A stretch of DNA of 64,000 bases, from assembly GCA_030248195.1 (NCBI GenBank), contig JASAND010000707.1, positions 29,004 to 93,003 of the forward strand, read 5' to 3'. This DNA is from Trissonchulus latispiculum (lineage: Eukaryota; Nematoda; Enoplea; Enoplida; Ironidae). The position numbers were made by a program, and so were the translations under genes. The notes under the pieces are model-generated. The model saw nothing but the letters and a program-made list of their open reading frames with translations, made no database searches and had not been told where the DNA came from. Shown piece by piece: positions 22,304-33,787 of this stretch. The first letter of the stretch is position 1. Each line of letters begins with the position of its first letter.

Positions 22304-25300
22304 TTGCCTCCTCATACTCGTGCCAGATCAAAATTATTAGCAGATAAAGTTTCTCTTTTTAACAATTTGCCTGCTTTTCAGGCACCTGAAGTTGACGATA
22401 ATTTTGTTATGTCTCAGTCTGCCGCTGGCCCCAGCAATTTGGGGGTTGGGGGGGATCTCCCCCAACCAACTACGAGTTTGGGGGGTGGGGGGACGCCGCG
22501 TCCATCGTTATCTGGGTTGGGTCGGGGCTTGCCTCGTCCCTCCCCAGTGGCCCCAACACCCAGTTCCGCTGTTGTAACTGTACAAAGTTCATATAGTTCG
22601 GGGGTGGGCCGGGGGAAGTCTCCCGGTTCCCACTACTCGGCGCAGTTGGGTCAGCCCCCACCGGGGGTGGCCCCAAATTCCAATATTCAGTCTGTAGGTG
22701 CGGGGGGCTATGCTGCTATGTTGCATCAAACTTTTGGGGGGCCTATGGTTGCAGTCACAGAGCAGTCACCCATGCCGGTTGGGGGGTTGCCCCCCCACGA
22801 GTGGTGTCCCCCCCAAATTTCAGAAGATCTTGCATCGGAGGTTCGGGCCCAGTGGGCTGGTGTTGACCCTACAACTGTTCGAATCGTGCGTGAAACGACT
22901 GTTCAGGATATTGAGGGGGCAGGTCTCCACTTAGTTTCGCGTTATGGTGTGTCGGTCCCGTCGGAAACTCGGGTCCTTACTGTAGGGGCCGTTTCGGCCG
23001 AGAATCCTGCAGAAACTTCTGTTCAAGCAGTAGGGTCTCAAATTGTTTCTCGTTTTGCGTTACCGGCTCCTTTATCGGCAGATACTTGTCAGTCAGATTT
23101 TCCAGCGGGGAGGGCTCTTTCTGAGGGTGGGGGCTTTGCCTCTCCCTCAGATGATACGGTTGTGCAGGCTGGTACGGGGGGAACAAAATTTGGCAGTCCC
23201 TTCTGGTCAGCCCGTGGCAAACGCCACCTCCCAGTCCTCCAATGAGCGATTCATTGACAGTGCTTATCAGAGGGTCTTGAGTCCCAACCAAAATTCGGGA
23301 GTTCCCCAAGAAAATCCTCAGGGATTGTCTGGCGTCGCAACGGGTACGCATGATACGCATCTGATTCCGCTGGGATATACTGGAGCGATCTACACGCAGT
23401 CAGTCCCTTTGAATCAGCCAGCGGGTGGCTCCGTCCCACAGGAAAATTCTTCTGAATATGCCTCTCTCCAGTCCCAAATTCCAGTGCCGACTCCCCTCCC
23501 AGTGGCGTCTGGTCCCCGAATTGATCCAAATTTAGTTATGATCCGATCAGATTCACAGGATTGCATTCCAGTGCCGCCGTGCTCACATGACGCAGTCGGC
23601 ATTCCGGGACCCTACCCGCCAAAATCTCCTGATGAAACTTATCCTGTTGTACCGGATCCAGCTACCCTAAATCCGCCTGTGGTGTCCCCTGAATTTTATG
23701 TCCGCGACTCTGGGCAAGGAGGCCCCTCCTACCTGACCCTGCGGCCGAATACGTACGGCTACCATTTGTATCAGGGGGCGTGTATGGCTGGCCCTCAGCC
23801 CGGGTTGGAGCGCCACATGCCTCAAGTCCGACGTATTCCTGACCCGTCGCTTGAAAAAGTGGACCAGTACGCGTTGAATTTACCCAAGACATTTCAATAC
23901 GACGTTTTGGAGAGACAAGTCCATGAGAATCCTACTGTCCATGAATTGGAACGTTCGGGCATGTGGGATCCAACCCGGCAGGATCTACAAGGACCAATTC
24001 CAAATCCGTACATGCCTGGGCCGGCGCCCCCTGATCCAAATGCTGATGCCTACTATTTGGCCGCGGAAACGGTGGCTCATACTCAGACCTGTGACTATGT
24101 GGCCCAACATCAAGTGGTCACCCCTGGTCCGGGGCCCTCGGCCCCTGTGCGGCCCCAAAACTTGGTTTGGATCCCGGTGGCGGGTGCAGGCCAAGGGTTG
24201 GGAGGGCCCCCCCAGGGGACTATCCGGCCATTGGTCCAAAATATGGGTCAAAATGTGGGGTTTGTCCAAAATCCTGTAGTTCAGCCAACGAGGTTTGTCT
24301 ATCCTCAACAACGACCTGTGCTACAACCTCGGATCCCTCAGGCTCAGATGATAAATGGTCCACCTCCCCCGCCTGTTCAATTGGTTCCCAGACACCCGGT
24401 CCCTCGTTTGACGGCTGCCCCGGGAGCCAATCCTCAAAATCCCCCTCCTCCTCCGGGCGTGCGACCTCCTCTGCTGAGAGCGGTTCTTCCGGCTCCTGCG
24501 CCAAAGGTCGCGCCACAACCTGTTTTGTCGACTCAAACGTACGTATCTCATCCAACTCCGCCGACAATGCAGGCAACGGATTCTTTAGTGGCCAAGCATG
24601 ATGCTTCGCTTTACAGAATGTATATTGACATTTTACGTGACATTCCTCGATTTGACCCTGATTGCATGTATTTGGAGGATTGCCTCCACAATTTCAAATC
24701 AGCGGCGACTATTCACAAGATTCCATCAGAGCAATGGGCACGGCTGCTATTCAATAAGTTAACGGGAAAAGCCCTGATTTACGCGTCCCGGTGTGGACCG
24801 GACGTTGCAGATACCTTCGAAGGATTCGTCAATTCGCTGAAATCGCAATTCCCTCGACCGCAGTTGTCAATCCGGGACAGGTATGTGTCTTTTGCTAGAA
24901 GGGTCCAGCGTCATGGGGAGTCGGTACGTAGATATATTTCGGAGTTGCAGGCTCAAGCCATTTCCATTTGGCCGGATGATGCCTTGGAACGCGAACAGCA
25001 GTGTGTCCAGCAACTTTTTGCTGGAATCACTGATAAGACTTACATCAGTGCCTTGGCTCCGCTTTTCATTGACCACGCCCCCACCATGGATCAAATTTTA
25101 CGTATAATTGACAAATTGGATTCCCGGGACTCAAGACCTTCTGACGAAGATAGCCTGTGCTATTCAATGCCTTTGTATCAGGTATCTGCTGATGAGATGG
25201 TTCAAAATGATTCTAATCCAAATTCCAGGCCTGCCGTGGTAAAACCCAAGGATCTGGCGGGCGGAATCCGCATGGAACTACGGGAAATGCGAGATTGGGT

Positions 25301-27707
25301 GGAACAGCAGATCCGGGACCGGTTAAATCAAATGGAAGAAGAACGAAAAAAGCGGTTGGGCCCTGTCTGTAGGTTTTGTAAGAGGAAGAGGCATCCCCCA
25401 GAAAAGTGCTGGGACAAATATCCTGAATTAGCCCCCCAGACTATAAAGTTCGCCCTTCACCTCGGGGGGTCAACTATATCTGTCAACTATCCCTCGGGGC
25501 GTATCTATACCCCCAGCAGTACCAGCTTGTACAAGGTTATCATCAGCCGCCAGTCCAGGCAGCCTATTACGAACAGCCTGCGTACGTATATACTCAGGCT
25601 CAGGGTGCTCCACCAGTGGTCCAGCAGGCCTCTCAACAGGCGTTGGTCCCAGTCCAACAGCCAGTGCAGTATCAGTACCAGGCTCCGGTGGCCCAGCAGG
25701 CGCCCCCACAAGCTCCTGCTCCCGCTCGGGCGCAGGCGCCTGCGGCGGTGGCTTGCGCGGGGACGCCGGTTCCGGTGCCTCAACAGCCGGCTGTTCAGGT
25801 TGCGGCGGCCCAGGCGGGTCCTTCTGTTTCGTATGCGGGTTTTACACAGGGTCCTACTCAGGCTCCGACTGTTGCAACTGTCCAAATTTCGGAACCTATT
25901 CAGGTTCAGCAAAATTCGGTTCCAGTTCAGGCTCAAGTTTCAGCGCAAGGTGCAAGATCTCATCGCATCTCAAGATCACGTTATGCAAATTGTGTCGCCT
26001 TTTCACGTTGGTATGATTGAGGCTTTTTCAGAACCATCGGGTCCTCATGTTTTTGGCGTAGATTCTCTGTCAGAATCCTCTTTGGTGGAGGACAGGTTCA
26101 TTCATTTGTTCAATGTGGCCACACAAAATCTTGTAAAATTGTCATCCATTCATACCACTACGAACGCTTTTATGGATACATATTTTCGAGAAATTCAGAA
26201 ACAGTTGCAACAGATATCTCAAATTTTGTATAGGTTATATCCGGGGAAGCTAGATTCCAAAATTGCCGAAGCATCTGCTCCCTCCCGAAGCATCCCTCCC
26301 GAAACTTGGTGTTCGGGGGAATCCCCCATCCTAGCGGGTTTTTTCCCTTTTGAACCGGCACAGGTGACTACTCAAACGGTGGGCACGGAGACGGAGGTTC
26401 TCCCCGAGGAGGGGAGGCCCCCGGCTCCAAAAGGCCCGGGCAAAACTTTTCATTCGGTGACTCTGGCTCCCAAAAGCCCTACTGATTGGGACTCAGAGGT
26501 GATTCTAGCTGCTGGGGACAACACTCCGGCCATAAAAGTTGAGATGGGCGGCCAGAGTTTCCTGGCAATCATTGACTCGGGGGCCTCGATATCTATCGTT
26601 GGTCCACGGGTATTGGAAAGGTTTGCCCGGACCGGTGTCACGGTCCGACTGCAGGAGCTTGATCCTATTTCTGCGGTAACTTCAGCAAATGCTCCACTAA
26701 AACTGACCTCAAAATTGTGTGCTAAATTCGTGGTTGGGTCAGGTCAGCAGGGGGCACGACATATTTTTGAGTGGTCTTTTTATGTCGCTCCGGATTTTTA
26801 TAGAGAAATTTTGATTGGCACGGATATGATGAAACATTATAATTGGGATTTGCTTTTTTCGCGAAAATCACTTTACTTTCCAGATCCGACAGGTGCAGGG
26901 GTTTTTGAACCATTGCTGTCTCCTGAGGAAATCCGTGCAGAATGGTTTTCGAATCCAAAAGCTCAGTCGGCGGCAGTTATGGCCATAGATACCGTCGTGC
27001 CCCCGACCTCGGAGGTATGGGCGCCTGCCCTTATCTCCTCCCAAAATTTTGCAAATTTATATTTTTTCGAGCCTCTTGAATCATTTATTCAAGAAAGTAG
27101 AGTTTTGCCGTATGCTGGGGTAGTCGAGCCTACGGACAATAAATTTCAAATTTTGGTGGCAAATCCCACCTCGACAGCGGTGCGTCTCCCGAAGGCCACA
27201 ATTGTCGGCTCAGTCGAACCTGCGGCTGATTACTGGGCCCAGGATACCCAATTCTCGGTTCCGTTGGTGGTGTCTCAGGCCCGCGCAAACTTGTACCCGT
27301 TGGGTCATGAAATGTTGTTTGCCGTGGATGTACGTATGGGGGCGCCCCCACCTCTGGTTGAGTTACCTTTTGATATGTACGTACGCGAAAATACACTCGA
27401 AAATGATATTGTTTTTCATTGTGACGACCCAGAAGATCTAGTCCAAGATTCTGAAATGTTTTCGCAAAGGAGTGAAACGCATGAAAGTGGGGTTTTTTCT
27501 GCGGACCCCTTGCCTCCCCTAAAAGAGGGGGTAGGCGGGGAGGATGATGTAGAACTGGAAGAACAGCCTTTAGAAGTGGTTTCAGGAAAAGCTGCCTTGA
27601 TCAAGGGTTTTTCGTCTCCCCCTGAACCTGAAGCATGTTTGAAGGAGGAGGTGGGTCCGTCTAAAGAGGGGGTAAAACCCCTACCCCTGAGACACCTCAG
27701 CCTTTGA
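22304..27707 (+). CDS. Gag-protease polyprotein of the giant element, with internal frame changes
   Basis: Two overlapping frames, 22304-23245 and 23043-27707 (1554 codons), make up this Gag-protease. The N-terminal third is Pro/Gly/Gln-rich. A retrotransposon Gag capsid-like region covers about 24600-25130 (YRMYIDILRDIPRFDPD, LFNKLTGKALIYASR, ERE--CVQQLFAGI). A CCHC zinc knuckle (CRFCKRKRHPPEKC) is at about 25366. An aspartic protease with FLAIIDSGASISIVG is at about 26560. The natural frame appears to switch near 23190-23230, again near 25460 (at a G6 run) to a Gln/Ala/Pro-rich frame, and back near 25960. In that interval the long frame stays open but reads Arg/Leu-rich nonsense. No ATG fits the N-terminus; the frame opens at TTG 22304. 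Homologous to 38243-43213. Confidence 0.85.
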
Positions 27708-30700
27708 AATCGTGTTTGTTTGAGGGGAGCGACCTCGCGCCTCTCCCCTCGAGTTTTTCTACTCGTTTACCGTTGGTCCCAGTGGCTTTTGCCGAAGAAG
27801 TGGATTTCTGGGTTCAGCACACGCAGGAAGGTCAGTCCTCTCTCCTCCCAGCAGGGGTTCGCTCAGAACCCTTGCCGGAAGCTCTTCTCGGGAGACTGTC
27901 CCAAGGAGGATTGCATCAGGATTCCAGTCCATCGGCGGGTTGTCTCCCGGAATGGCTGGGCCCCGTTGAGTCGGAAGTGGATTCTGGCTTTCCGGAAAGC
28001 CCGTTAGGAGAGACGATTGAGACGTCTGAGCAGCCGGTGGGAATTGCCACCACTGTGCCTAAAGTTCGTTCTTGGGTAAGAAAATCTTTAGTTAGGAAAA
28101 TTCACCCTGGGGAGGAAGGTTACGAACGCCCGGTCTGGAGAAATTTTTCTGAAAATCGTGTTCCTGAAAATGGTGAAATTGTACGTACTGATTTGGACGA
28201 CCAGTTGCTAGAGCCGCTATCAGTGTTGGACATGGGTTCGACTCCCGTTTTGTCGGCCCTCCAGAAACGTGCTCTCTTGAACCAGAAAATTAAATTCAAA
28301 GATTGTTGTCTGCTGCGTAGGAATCAGAGGCGGTTGCGTCTCATGATTCTAAATTTTCCTGAAATTTGGGATGCAGCGGGGGGGTTTGGAAAAACTGACA
28401 TAGATTATCACTATATTGAGATTGAGCCGGGAAAACGCCCTATAAAAGCTCGGGCATACAAGGTCAACCCGGCTCAAAAGCAAATTATTGATGAAAAACT
28501 TAATGCTTGGTTGGAACAAGGGCTTATACAACCCTCCCGAAGCCCGTGGGCCTCCCCTATTATTTTAGTAGCAAAAAAGGACGGGGATTGGCGCCTGTGC
28601 GTCGATTATAGGAAGTTAAATTCGGTTACGAAAAGGGATTGTTATCCCATTCCCTATATTCATGGTCTTTTTGAATCCATCTTGGGACATTGCATTTTCT
28701 CGAAATTGGATTTGGCTTCGGGTTTTTATCAAATTCCGATTTATCCACCTGATCGGGAAAAAACCGCTTTTATAACGCATGCGGGACTTTTTGAATTTAA
28801 AGTTATGCCCTTCGGGTTGTGCAATGCCCCTAGCACGTTCCAACGCATTATTGATCAAATCATGGATGGATTTATTGTTTATATTGATGATGTTCTAGTA
28901 ACTAGTGCTACGCAGCTAGACCATTTGACCAGACTGTTGGAAGTTTTTCTCAGATGTTCGAGAGAGCACGTCATTTTGAAACTTTCAAAATGCGAATTTG
29001 GAAAATCTTCAATGCCATTTTTGGGTCATGTTTTGTCAAAAACGGGAATTTCCACCGATCCCGAAAAGATCCGGGTCGTCCAACAGTTCCCGGTGCCTCA
29101 AAATGTTAAGGATGTGCAAAGTTTTCTAGGATGGGCCGGGTACTATCGTCGCTACGTACCAAATTTTTTGAAAATTGCCCATGCTCTGAACCGCCTTTTG
29201 CGGAAGGATGCCGATTTTGTGTGGGATGGGGCGTGTCAAGCGGCTTTTGAAACTTTAAAGGAAAAATTAGTGACTGCACCCGTTCTTGTCTACCCGGACT
29301 TTGCTAAAAAGTTTACCTTGGCCACCGATGCCAGTTATCAGGGCATCGCTGCTGTCCTGCAGCAGCAGGATGAGGCTGAAAAGTTTCATCCGGTCGCCTA
29401 CGCAGCCAGAGCTTTGCAGGCGCCAGAAAAGAATTATCATGTCACAGAACTGGAAGCTCTTGCCATCTATTTCGGAATCTCGTATTTCCAGCATTATCTC
29501 ATTCTGAATGAATTTGATGTCATTACTGACCACAAGGCTTTAGAGTATATGTTGGGGGACCAGGCTATCCCGCGGACGGCCCAGAGGCGAATTGCCCGTT
29601 GGCGTCTTTTCCTAGCATCTTTTCGTTTTCGAGTCATTCAGCGTCCGGGGATTACGAACGGGGCCCCTGATGCATTGTCACGAAATCCTCCGTTGTGGGC
29701 CGGTTCTTTTGCTGACCACCCTCAAATTCCAGATTTTGTAGGCTCACTGGTTGTTTTGGCTATAGAAGAACTTGATGAATCTGAAGAGTCGGAGAGGGAG
29801 GCTCCGGAAGGTGAGACGGAAGGGGAGGGTAACCCTCCTCCACCCTTGCCCAGAAATGCTCCCCAAGATATTTGGAAAGAAGCTCTGGCTGCGGATGAAT
29901 TTGCTTCGGCTATGATGAAATTTTTGGTAGACAAGACGGTGCCGCAGGATCAGAAATTGTTTAATTATATACGTAAACATTCGGGCAACTATGAGGTCGA
30001 AAATGGGCTTTTGTACAGATTTTTGCTTTCTCATAAGGGAGAAAAGAGGAAAAATTCACCTCGTTTGGTTTTTGTTCCTCAAGGGTGTCATCATTACGTT
30101 TTGAAAGAGTGTCACGACGAACTTTTGGGAGGTTGTCATAATGGGAAAGAGAAAATGTTTGGGGTTGCCGCCAGAAAATACTATTGGGAGACCTTGGCTA
30201 CTGATTGTGAAAAATACGTACAGGCATGTCCGGTATGTGCGGCTTGTAACCCGGGTCCGATGAAGCCTCAGGCTTATCTCAAAAATTTTGACCCAGTGGA
30301 GGCACCGTTTGAGAGGCTGTCCATGGATGTGATGCACGCCCCTACCACCCGGGAGGGCAATTGCAGGGTGCTGGTGATTGTGGACTTTTTCACGAGATGG
30401 GGTTGGGCCTTTCCCATGAAAAATGAGCAAACTTCTACGATTGCGAAAATTTATGCTGAAAATATTGTGGCAGTACATGGGCCACCACGTGAGATTTTGA
30501 CAGATAGAGGTACCCCGTTTTGTTCGGCTCTTTTGAATGATTTGTGTCAACTTATGGGTACCAAAAAGGTTAGGACGACTGCGTATCATCCCCAATCCAA
30601 CGGGGCGTGCGAACGGCTTAACGGGACTATCAAACGTATGCTTCGAAAGTCTATGTATGGGTTTCAGAGAGGGTGGGATGAGTTGTTGCCCTGGGTTTTG

Positions 30701-31165
30701 TTTGCGTATCGGGCAGCCCCTCACGCCTCCACTGGGGAATCTCCATACTATCTCCTCTTTGGGCGCGATCCTCGGCTGTTTTCGGACAATTTTTTGACTA
30801 CGCCTGCTCCGCGTATTCGAGACTTTAATACTGATTATGTTCAAGATTTGCGAGACCGTTTGAAATATACACGAGAATTAGTGACGGAGCATGTGAGACA
30901 AGTTTTGCAGAAAAGAAAGGATGCATATGACAGCAAGGTCCGGGTTATCGAGTACAAAGTAGGGATGTTAGTATGGAAAGATGTGTCTCAAGCGAATATC
31001 CCGAAAGGTACAAGCCGCAAGTACCTGCCTGTATTTGAGGGACCCTTTCGGGTCACAAAAATCATATCTCCTACTAACTGTGAAATTCAATCGACACTGC
31101 GTACTGATCCTCCGGCCGAAAATATTTATGTGAACCGGCTGAAACCGTTCTACCAAGACAAGTAG
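27704..31165 (+). CDS. Pol polyprotein: reverse transcriptase, RNase H, integrase
   Basis: This is a 1153-codon open frame overlapping the end of the Gag-protease frame and shifted relative to it. The protein reads smoothly across the boundary if the shift occurs at about 27670-27690. Reverse transcriptase covers about residues 230-430 with FSKLDLASGFYQIP (first Asp), FGLCNAPSTFQR and YIDD at 393-396. RNase H covers about 535-660 with ATDASYQG, an ELEAL Glu and ITDHKAL. Integrase has an HHCC zinc-binding part (about 800-850, ending CPVCAAC) and a D,D-35-E core: SMDVMHAP (~873), LTDRGTP (~932) and NGACERLNG (~969). All catalytic residues I can identify are present and there is no internal stop, so this pol looks functional. 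Integrase at the end and protease in the preceding frame fit Ty3/gypsy order. Confidence 0.94.
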   Translation: MKSCLFEGSDLAPLPSSFSTRLPLVPVAFAEEVDFWVQHTQEGQSSLLPAGVRSEPLPEALLGRLSQGGLHQDSSPSAGCLPEWLGPVESEVDSGFPESPLGETIETSEQPVGIATTVPKVRSWVRKSLVRKIHPGEEGYERPVWRNFSENRVPENGEIVRTDLDDQLLEPLSVLDMGSTPVLSALQKRALLNQKIKFKDCCLLRRNQRRLRLMILNFPEIWDAAGGFGKTDIDYHYIEIEPGKRPIKARAYKVNPAQKQIIDEKLNAWLEQGLIQPSRSPWASPIILVAKKDGDWRLCVDYRKLNSVTKRDCYPIPYIHGLFESILGHCIFSKLDLASGFYQIPIYPPDREKTAFITHAGLFEFKVMPFGLCNAPSTFQRIIDQIMDGFIVYIDDVLVTSATQLDHLTRLLEVFLRCSREHVILKLSKCEFGKSSMPFLGHVLSKTGISTDPEKIRVVQQFPVPQNVKDVQSFLGWAGYYRRYVPNFLKIAHALNRLLRKDADFVWDGACQAAFETLKEKLVTAPVLVYPDFAKKFTLATDASYQGIAAVLQQQDEAEKFHPVAYAARALQAPEKNYHVTELEALAIYFGISYFQHYLILNEFDVITDHKALEYMLGDQAIPRTAQRRIARWRLFLASFRFRVIQRPGITNGAPDALSRNPPLWAGSFADHPQIPDFVGSLVVLAIEELDESEESEREAPEGETEGEGNPPPPLPRNAPQDIWKEALAADEFASAMMKFLVDKTVPQDQKLFNYIRKHSGNYEVENGLLYRFLLSHKGEKRKNSPRLVFVPQGCHHYVLKECHDELLGGCHNGKEKMFGVAARKYYWETLATDCEKYVQACPVCAACNPGPMKPQAYLKNFDPVEAPFERLSMDVMHAPTTREGNCRVLVIVDFFTRWGWAFPMKNEQTSTIAKIYAENIVAVHGPPREILTDRGTPFCSALLNDLCQLMGTKKVRTTAYHPQSNGACERLNGTIKRMLRKSMYGFQRGWDELLPWVLFAYRAAPHASTGESPYYLLFGRDPRLFSDNFLTTPAPRIRDFNTDYVQDLRDRLKYTRELVTEHVRQVLQKRKDAYDSKVRVIEYKVGMLVWKDVSQANIPKGTSRKYLPVFEGPFRVTKIISPTNCEIQSTLRTDPPAENIYVNRLKPFYQDK

Positions 31166-31899
31166 TTCCCCCTCCCCCCCTTGGTTGTGCTGTATATGTT
31201 GTATTTTGTGTCCCTACCTATGAATTTATATAAATTTTCTTGTGTAAAACTATTATTTCTCTGAATATTTAAAATTTTATTGATTTTTGTACATTATCAG
31301 AATAAATTACGTCTATAGTTACCGAATTTTCGGTTCAAATTTCCTTGCTATGTTCAAATTTTTATGTCTAAAGTCTTATTTCCTAGCGATTCTAAAAATT
31401 CCAAATACGGAATGTTTCTAACACTTGTTTGGGTTAGTTTCTCACCTTTCTTTAGTTTTGTGACCCCTCCATTATTGCCGTATACGTATGTTGTGACTGG
31501 TCTTTTCTTGTTTTAGCTTCCTGATCCTTTTGTTTATTTTAGCATCTTACCTTATCCTTTTGTTTTCAACACTGTATACGTATATAACCTATGTGTATGA
31601 TCTCACCTTTTGTTTCGTGTTTCACTTATTTTGTATGTTTTAGGCGCGTTAATTTCTGTGCGTCTGATTCTCTGCTGTTTGGTGGCTCGTAGGTGTGGTG
31701 GTTATTCGGTGGTTTCGGATTGGTTTGCTGGGTGTTATCTGGGATCCGGTACCGCCCGTGTCTTCGTCAGGACTGTCAGGATTGGTCTTGTTATTTGCAT
31801 TGTGGTGTAAAAAGGTTGTGTTATAATAGTTTGCGTACCTACGAAATCATTTCATTGTGTATCTTTGTTTGCTAGTTATGGATATGTCACATTATAAGT
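31166..31899 (+). other. spacer after pol
   Basis: T-rich noncoding sequence with a polypyrimidine-AG splice-acceptor-like site (TGTATGTTTTAG, about 31643) and TACGTAT-containing motifs that recur in later spacers (43418, 50470). I see no supported gene; small frames at 31610-31875 are Val/Leu/Cys-rich without family resemblance. Confidence 0.4.
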
Positions 31900-32335
31900 C
31901 GCAGCAAGTGCAGAAGGTTTCTGAGAAAGTGCCTAATTTGTCTAGACAAATAGACTATTTCGAGATATTTTTCCATATTTCGAGACAAACTTTCTAGACA
32001 AATGTAAGCTTTCGAGACATTTTGTAAATATTTCGAGACATTTTGAAAATATTTCTGGACCCTTTCAAAATATTTTGAGACATATTGAAAATATTTCGAG
32101 ACATATTGAAAATATTTCGAGACAAAATGTATGTCGAAACTTTATGTCTCGAAAGTTTGCAAATGTCTCGAAAGTTTGCAAATGTCTCGAAAGTTGTATC
32201 GAAACTTTAATGTCTCAAAAGTTTGCAAATGTCTCGAAAGTTTGCAAATGTCTCGAAAGTTTGCAAATGTCTCGAAAGTTTGCAAAAGTTCCCGAAAGTT
32301 GGTATATGCATTGAAAATTGTCTCTAAAGTTACAA
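31900..32335 (+). repeat. satellite-like array with inverted halves (CGAGACAT / ATGTCTCG units)
   Basis: The left half (about 31955-32125) has repeats of ATATTTCGAGACAT with intervening TTGAAA. The right half (about 32140-32290) has repeats of a 19-bp unit, ATGTCTCGAAAGTTTGCAA, with seven or so copies in two runs. The CGAGACAT core of the left half is the complement of ATGTCTCG in the right half, so the array can fold back on itself. Confidence 0.75.
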
Positions 32336-33787
32336 ATACCGTAAATGTTTCATGTCAGGTAAATATCTTTCGCATTTATAATTTATAGTTTGTGTTATGA
32401 ATTGAGAAAGTTGCGGCACTGGAAAATGGGTGTGTTTACTGGTCATGCCGCCGGGGTTGGCCTTTAACGGTAGGTGGAATCTGGTCATAAGTGTGTTAGG
32501 GGGGCACGTAATTGGGATCCGCCACCAAAATGACAAATTTTTTGCGACCCCCCCCCACCAGATTTTCAGATTTTGCTACCCCACCCCAAATTCTTGGCCA
32601 AAAATTGCAAATTTAGGGGGTTCTTCCCATTTTTGGGTACCCTCCCCTATTCTCGAGCCGAACCCCTAGATATTTAGCCCAGCCACACCTATGAATCTGA
32701 TGGATCCCGATGAGGGGGGAGGAGATGACTAGCTCGGATAGGGGTGAGGGGCATAAGTGTGGCTTATGGGGGGGGGGGGGTTCGGCTCGAGAAGGGTGGG
32801 CGATCCCAAAATCCCAAAACCTTATTTTGGGAAATCCAAAATGTAGCAATTTTTTCCTTAATTTTCCGAAAACTCTCCAGACATTTTTAAAATTTTGGAT
32901 CCGCCGCAAATTTGGAGCATAGGTGGCTGGGGGGGGGTGAACCCCCCACCAAAACGACAAATTTTGACGCCCCCTCCGGATTGTCCTGTGCTCGTGCGGT
33001 TCCTACTTTTTTTCCTACTTTTTCCTCGCATTCCTTCTATTTTTCTACTTTAGAGCAAAAATTCATACTGTTTTCTACTTTTCACAGGATAACTTTTTCC
33101 GGAAGAATGTCTGGAAAACATTTTGCCAGGGTTTTTCCAGACTTTTTCCAGAGAATTTTGAGGCACTTTCCAGACTTTTTCAAACTTTCCAGTTATTTTC
33201 CAGGAGTTTTCCAGAGATTTTCCAGACTTTTTCGAGAAAGTTTAGAGACACTTTCCAGACTTTTTCAAACTTTTTTCCAGATATTTCCACGGGTTTTCCA
33301 GAAATTTTTCCGACTTTTTTCTAAATTTTTAAATTTTCCAGACATTTTGTAGGTATTTTCCGCATTACTCAGGATTGTTTACCGGGTCCAGACAATTTCT
33401 AGACCTTTTTGATCACTCCGCTTTACTTTCCAGACATTTTCAGATCCAGGGGGCCCTTTGCGATTTGGGCCCCCTCCTTTGACATTCCGGGCCCCCCCCT
33501 AGAAATTTTTTCAGCTGTTTATATTTCGGCGGTTTTCCAGAGATTTTTCGACTTTTTTCTAAATTTTTAAATTTTCCAGACATTTTTTAGGTATTTTCCG
33601 CATCACTCAGGATTGTTTACCGGGTCCAGACAATTTCTTGACCTCTTTGATCACTCCGCTTTACTTTCCAGACATTTTCTAGACTTTTCCCAGAGTCTTT
33701 CAGAATCACGTGTTTTCATCATGTTTTTCCGGAAACTTTAGGGTTCTGGGGGGGCGACCCAAGTCTGGGGGGGGGGCGATTTCTGGG
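32336..33787. repeat. low-complexity G/C-run and TTCCAGACTTTTT-rich repeats
   Basis: At 32500-32980 long G or C runs alternate with a repeated block around CCAAAATGACAAATTTT (copies at about 32525 and 32947). At 33000-33720 the plus strand is a degenerate array of TTTTCCAGACTTTTT-like units. The block TTTGACATT..GAAATTTTTTCAGCTGTTTATAT at about 33478-33525 recurs at 33832-33877. A few frames look open because of T-rich composition; none is a credible gene. Confidence 0.55.

Noticed and set aside
32075..32388. Plus-strand frames of 79-85 codons with repeated VSKVCKCLES peptide
   Set aside because: Direct translation of the 19-bp satellite array, open only because the unit lacks stops.
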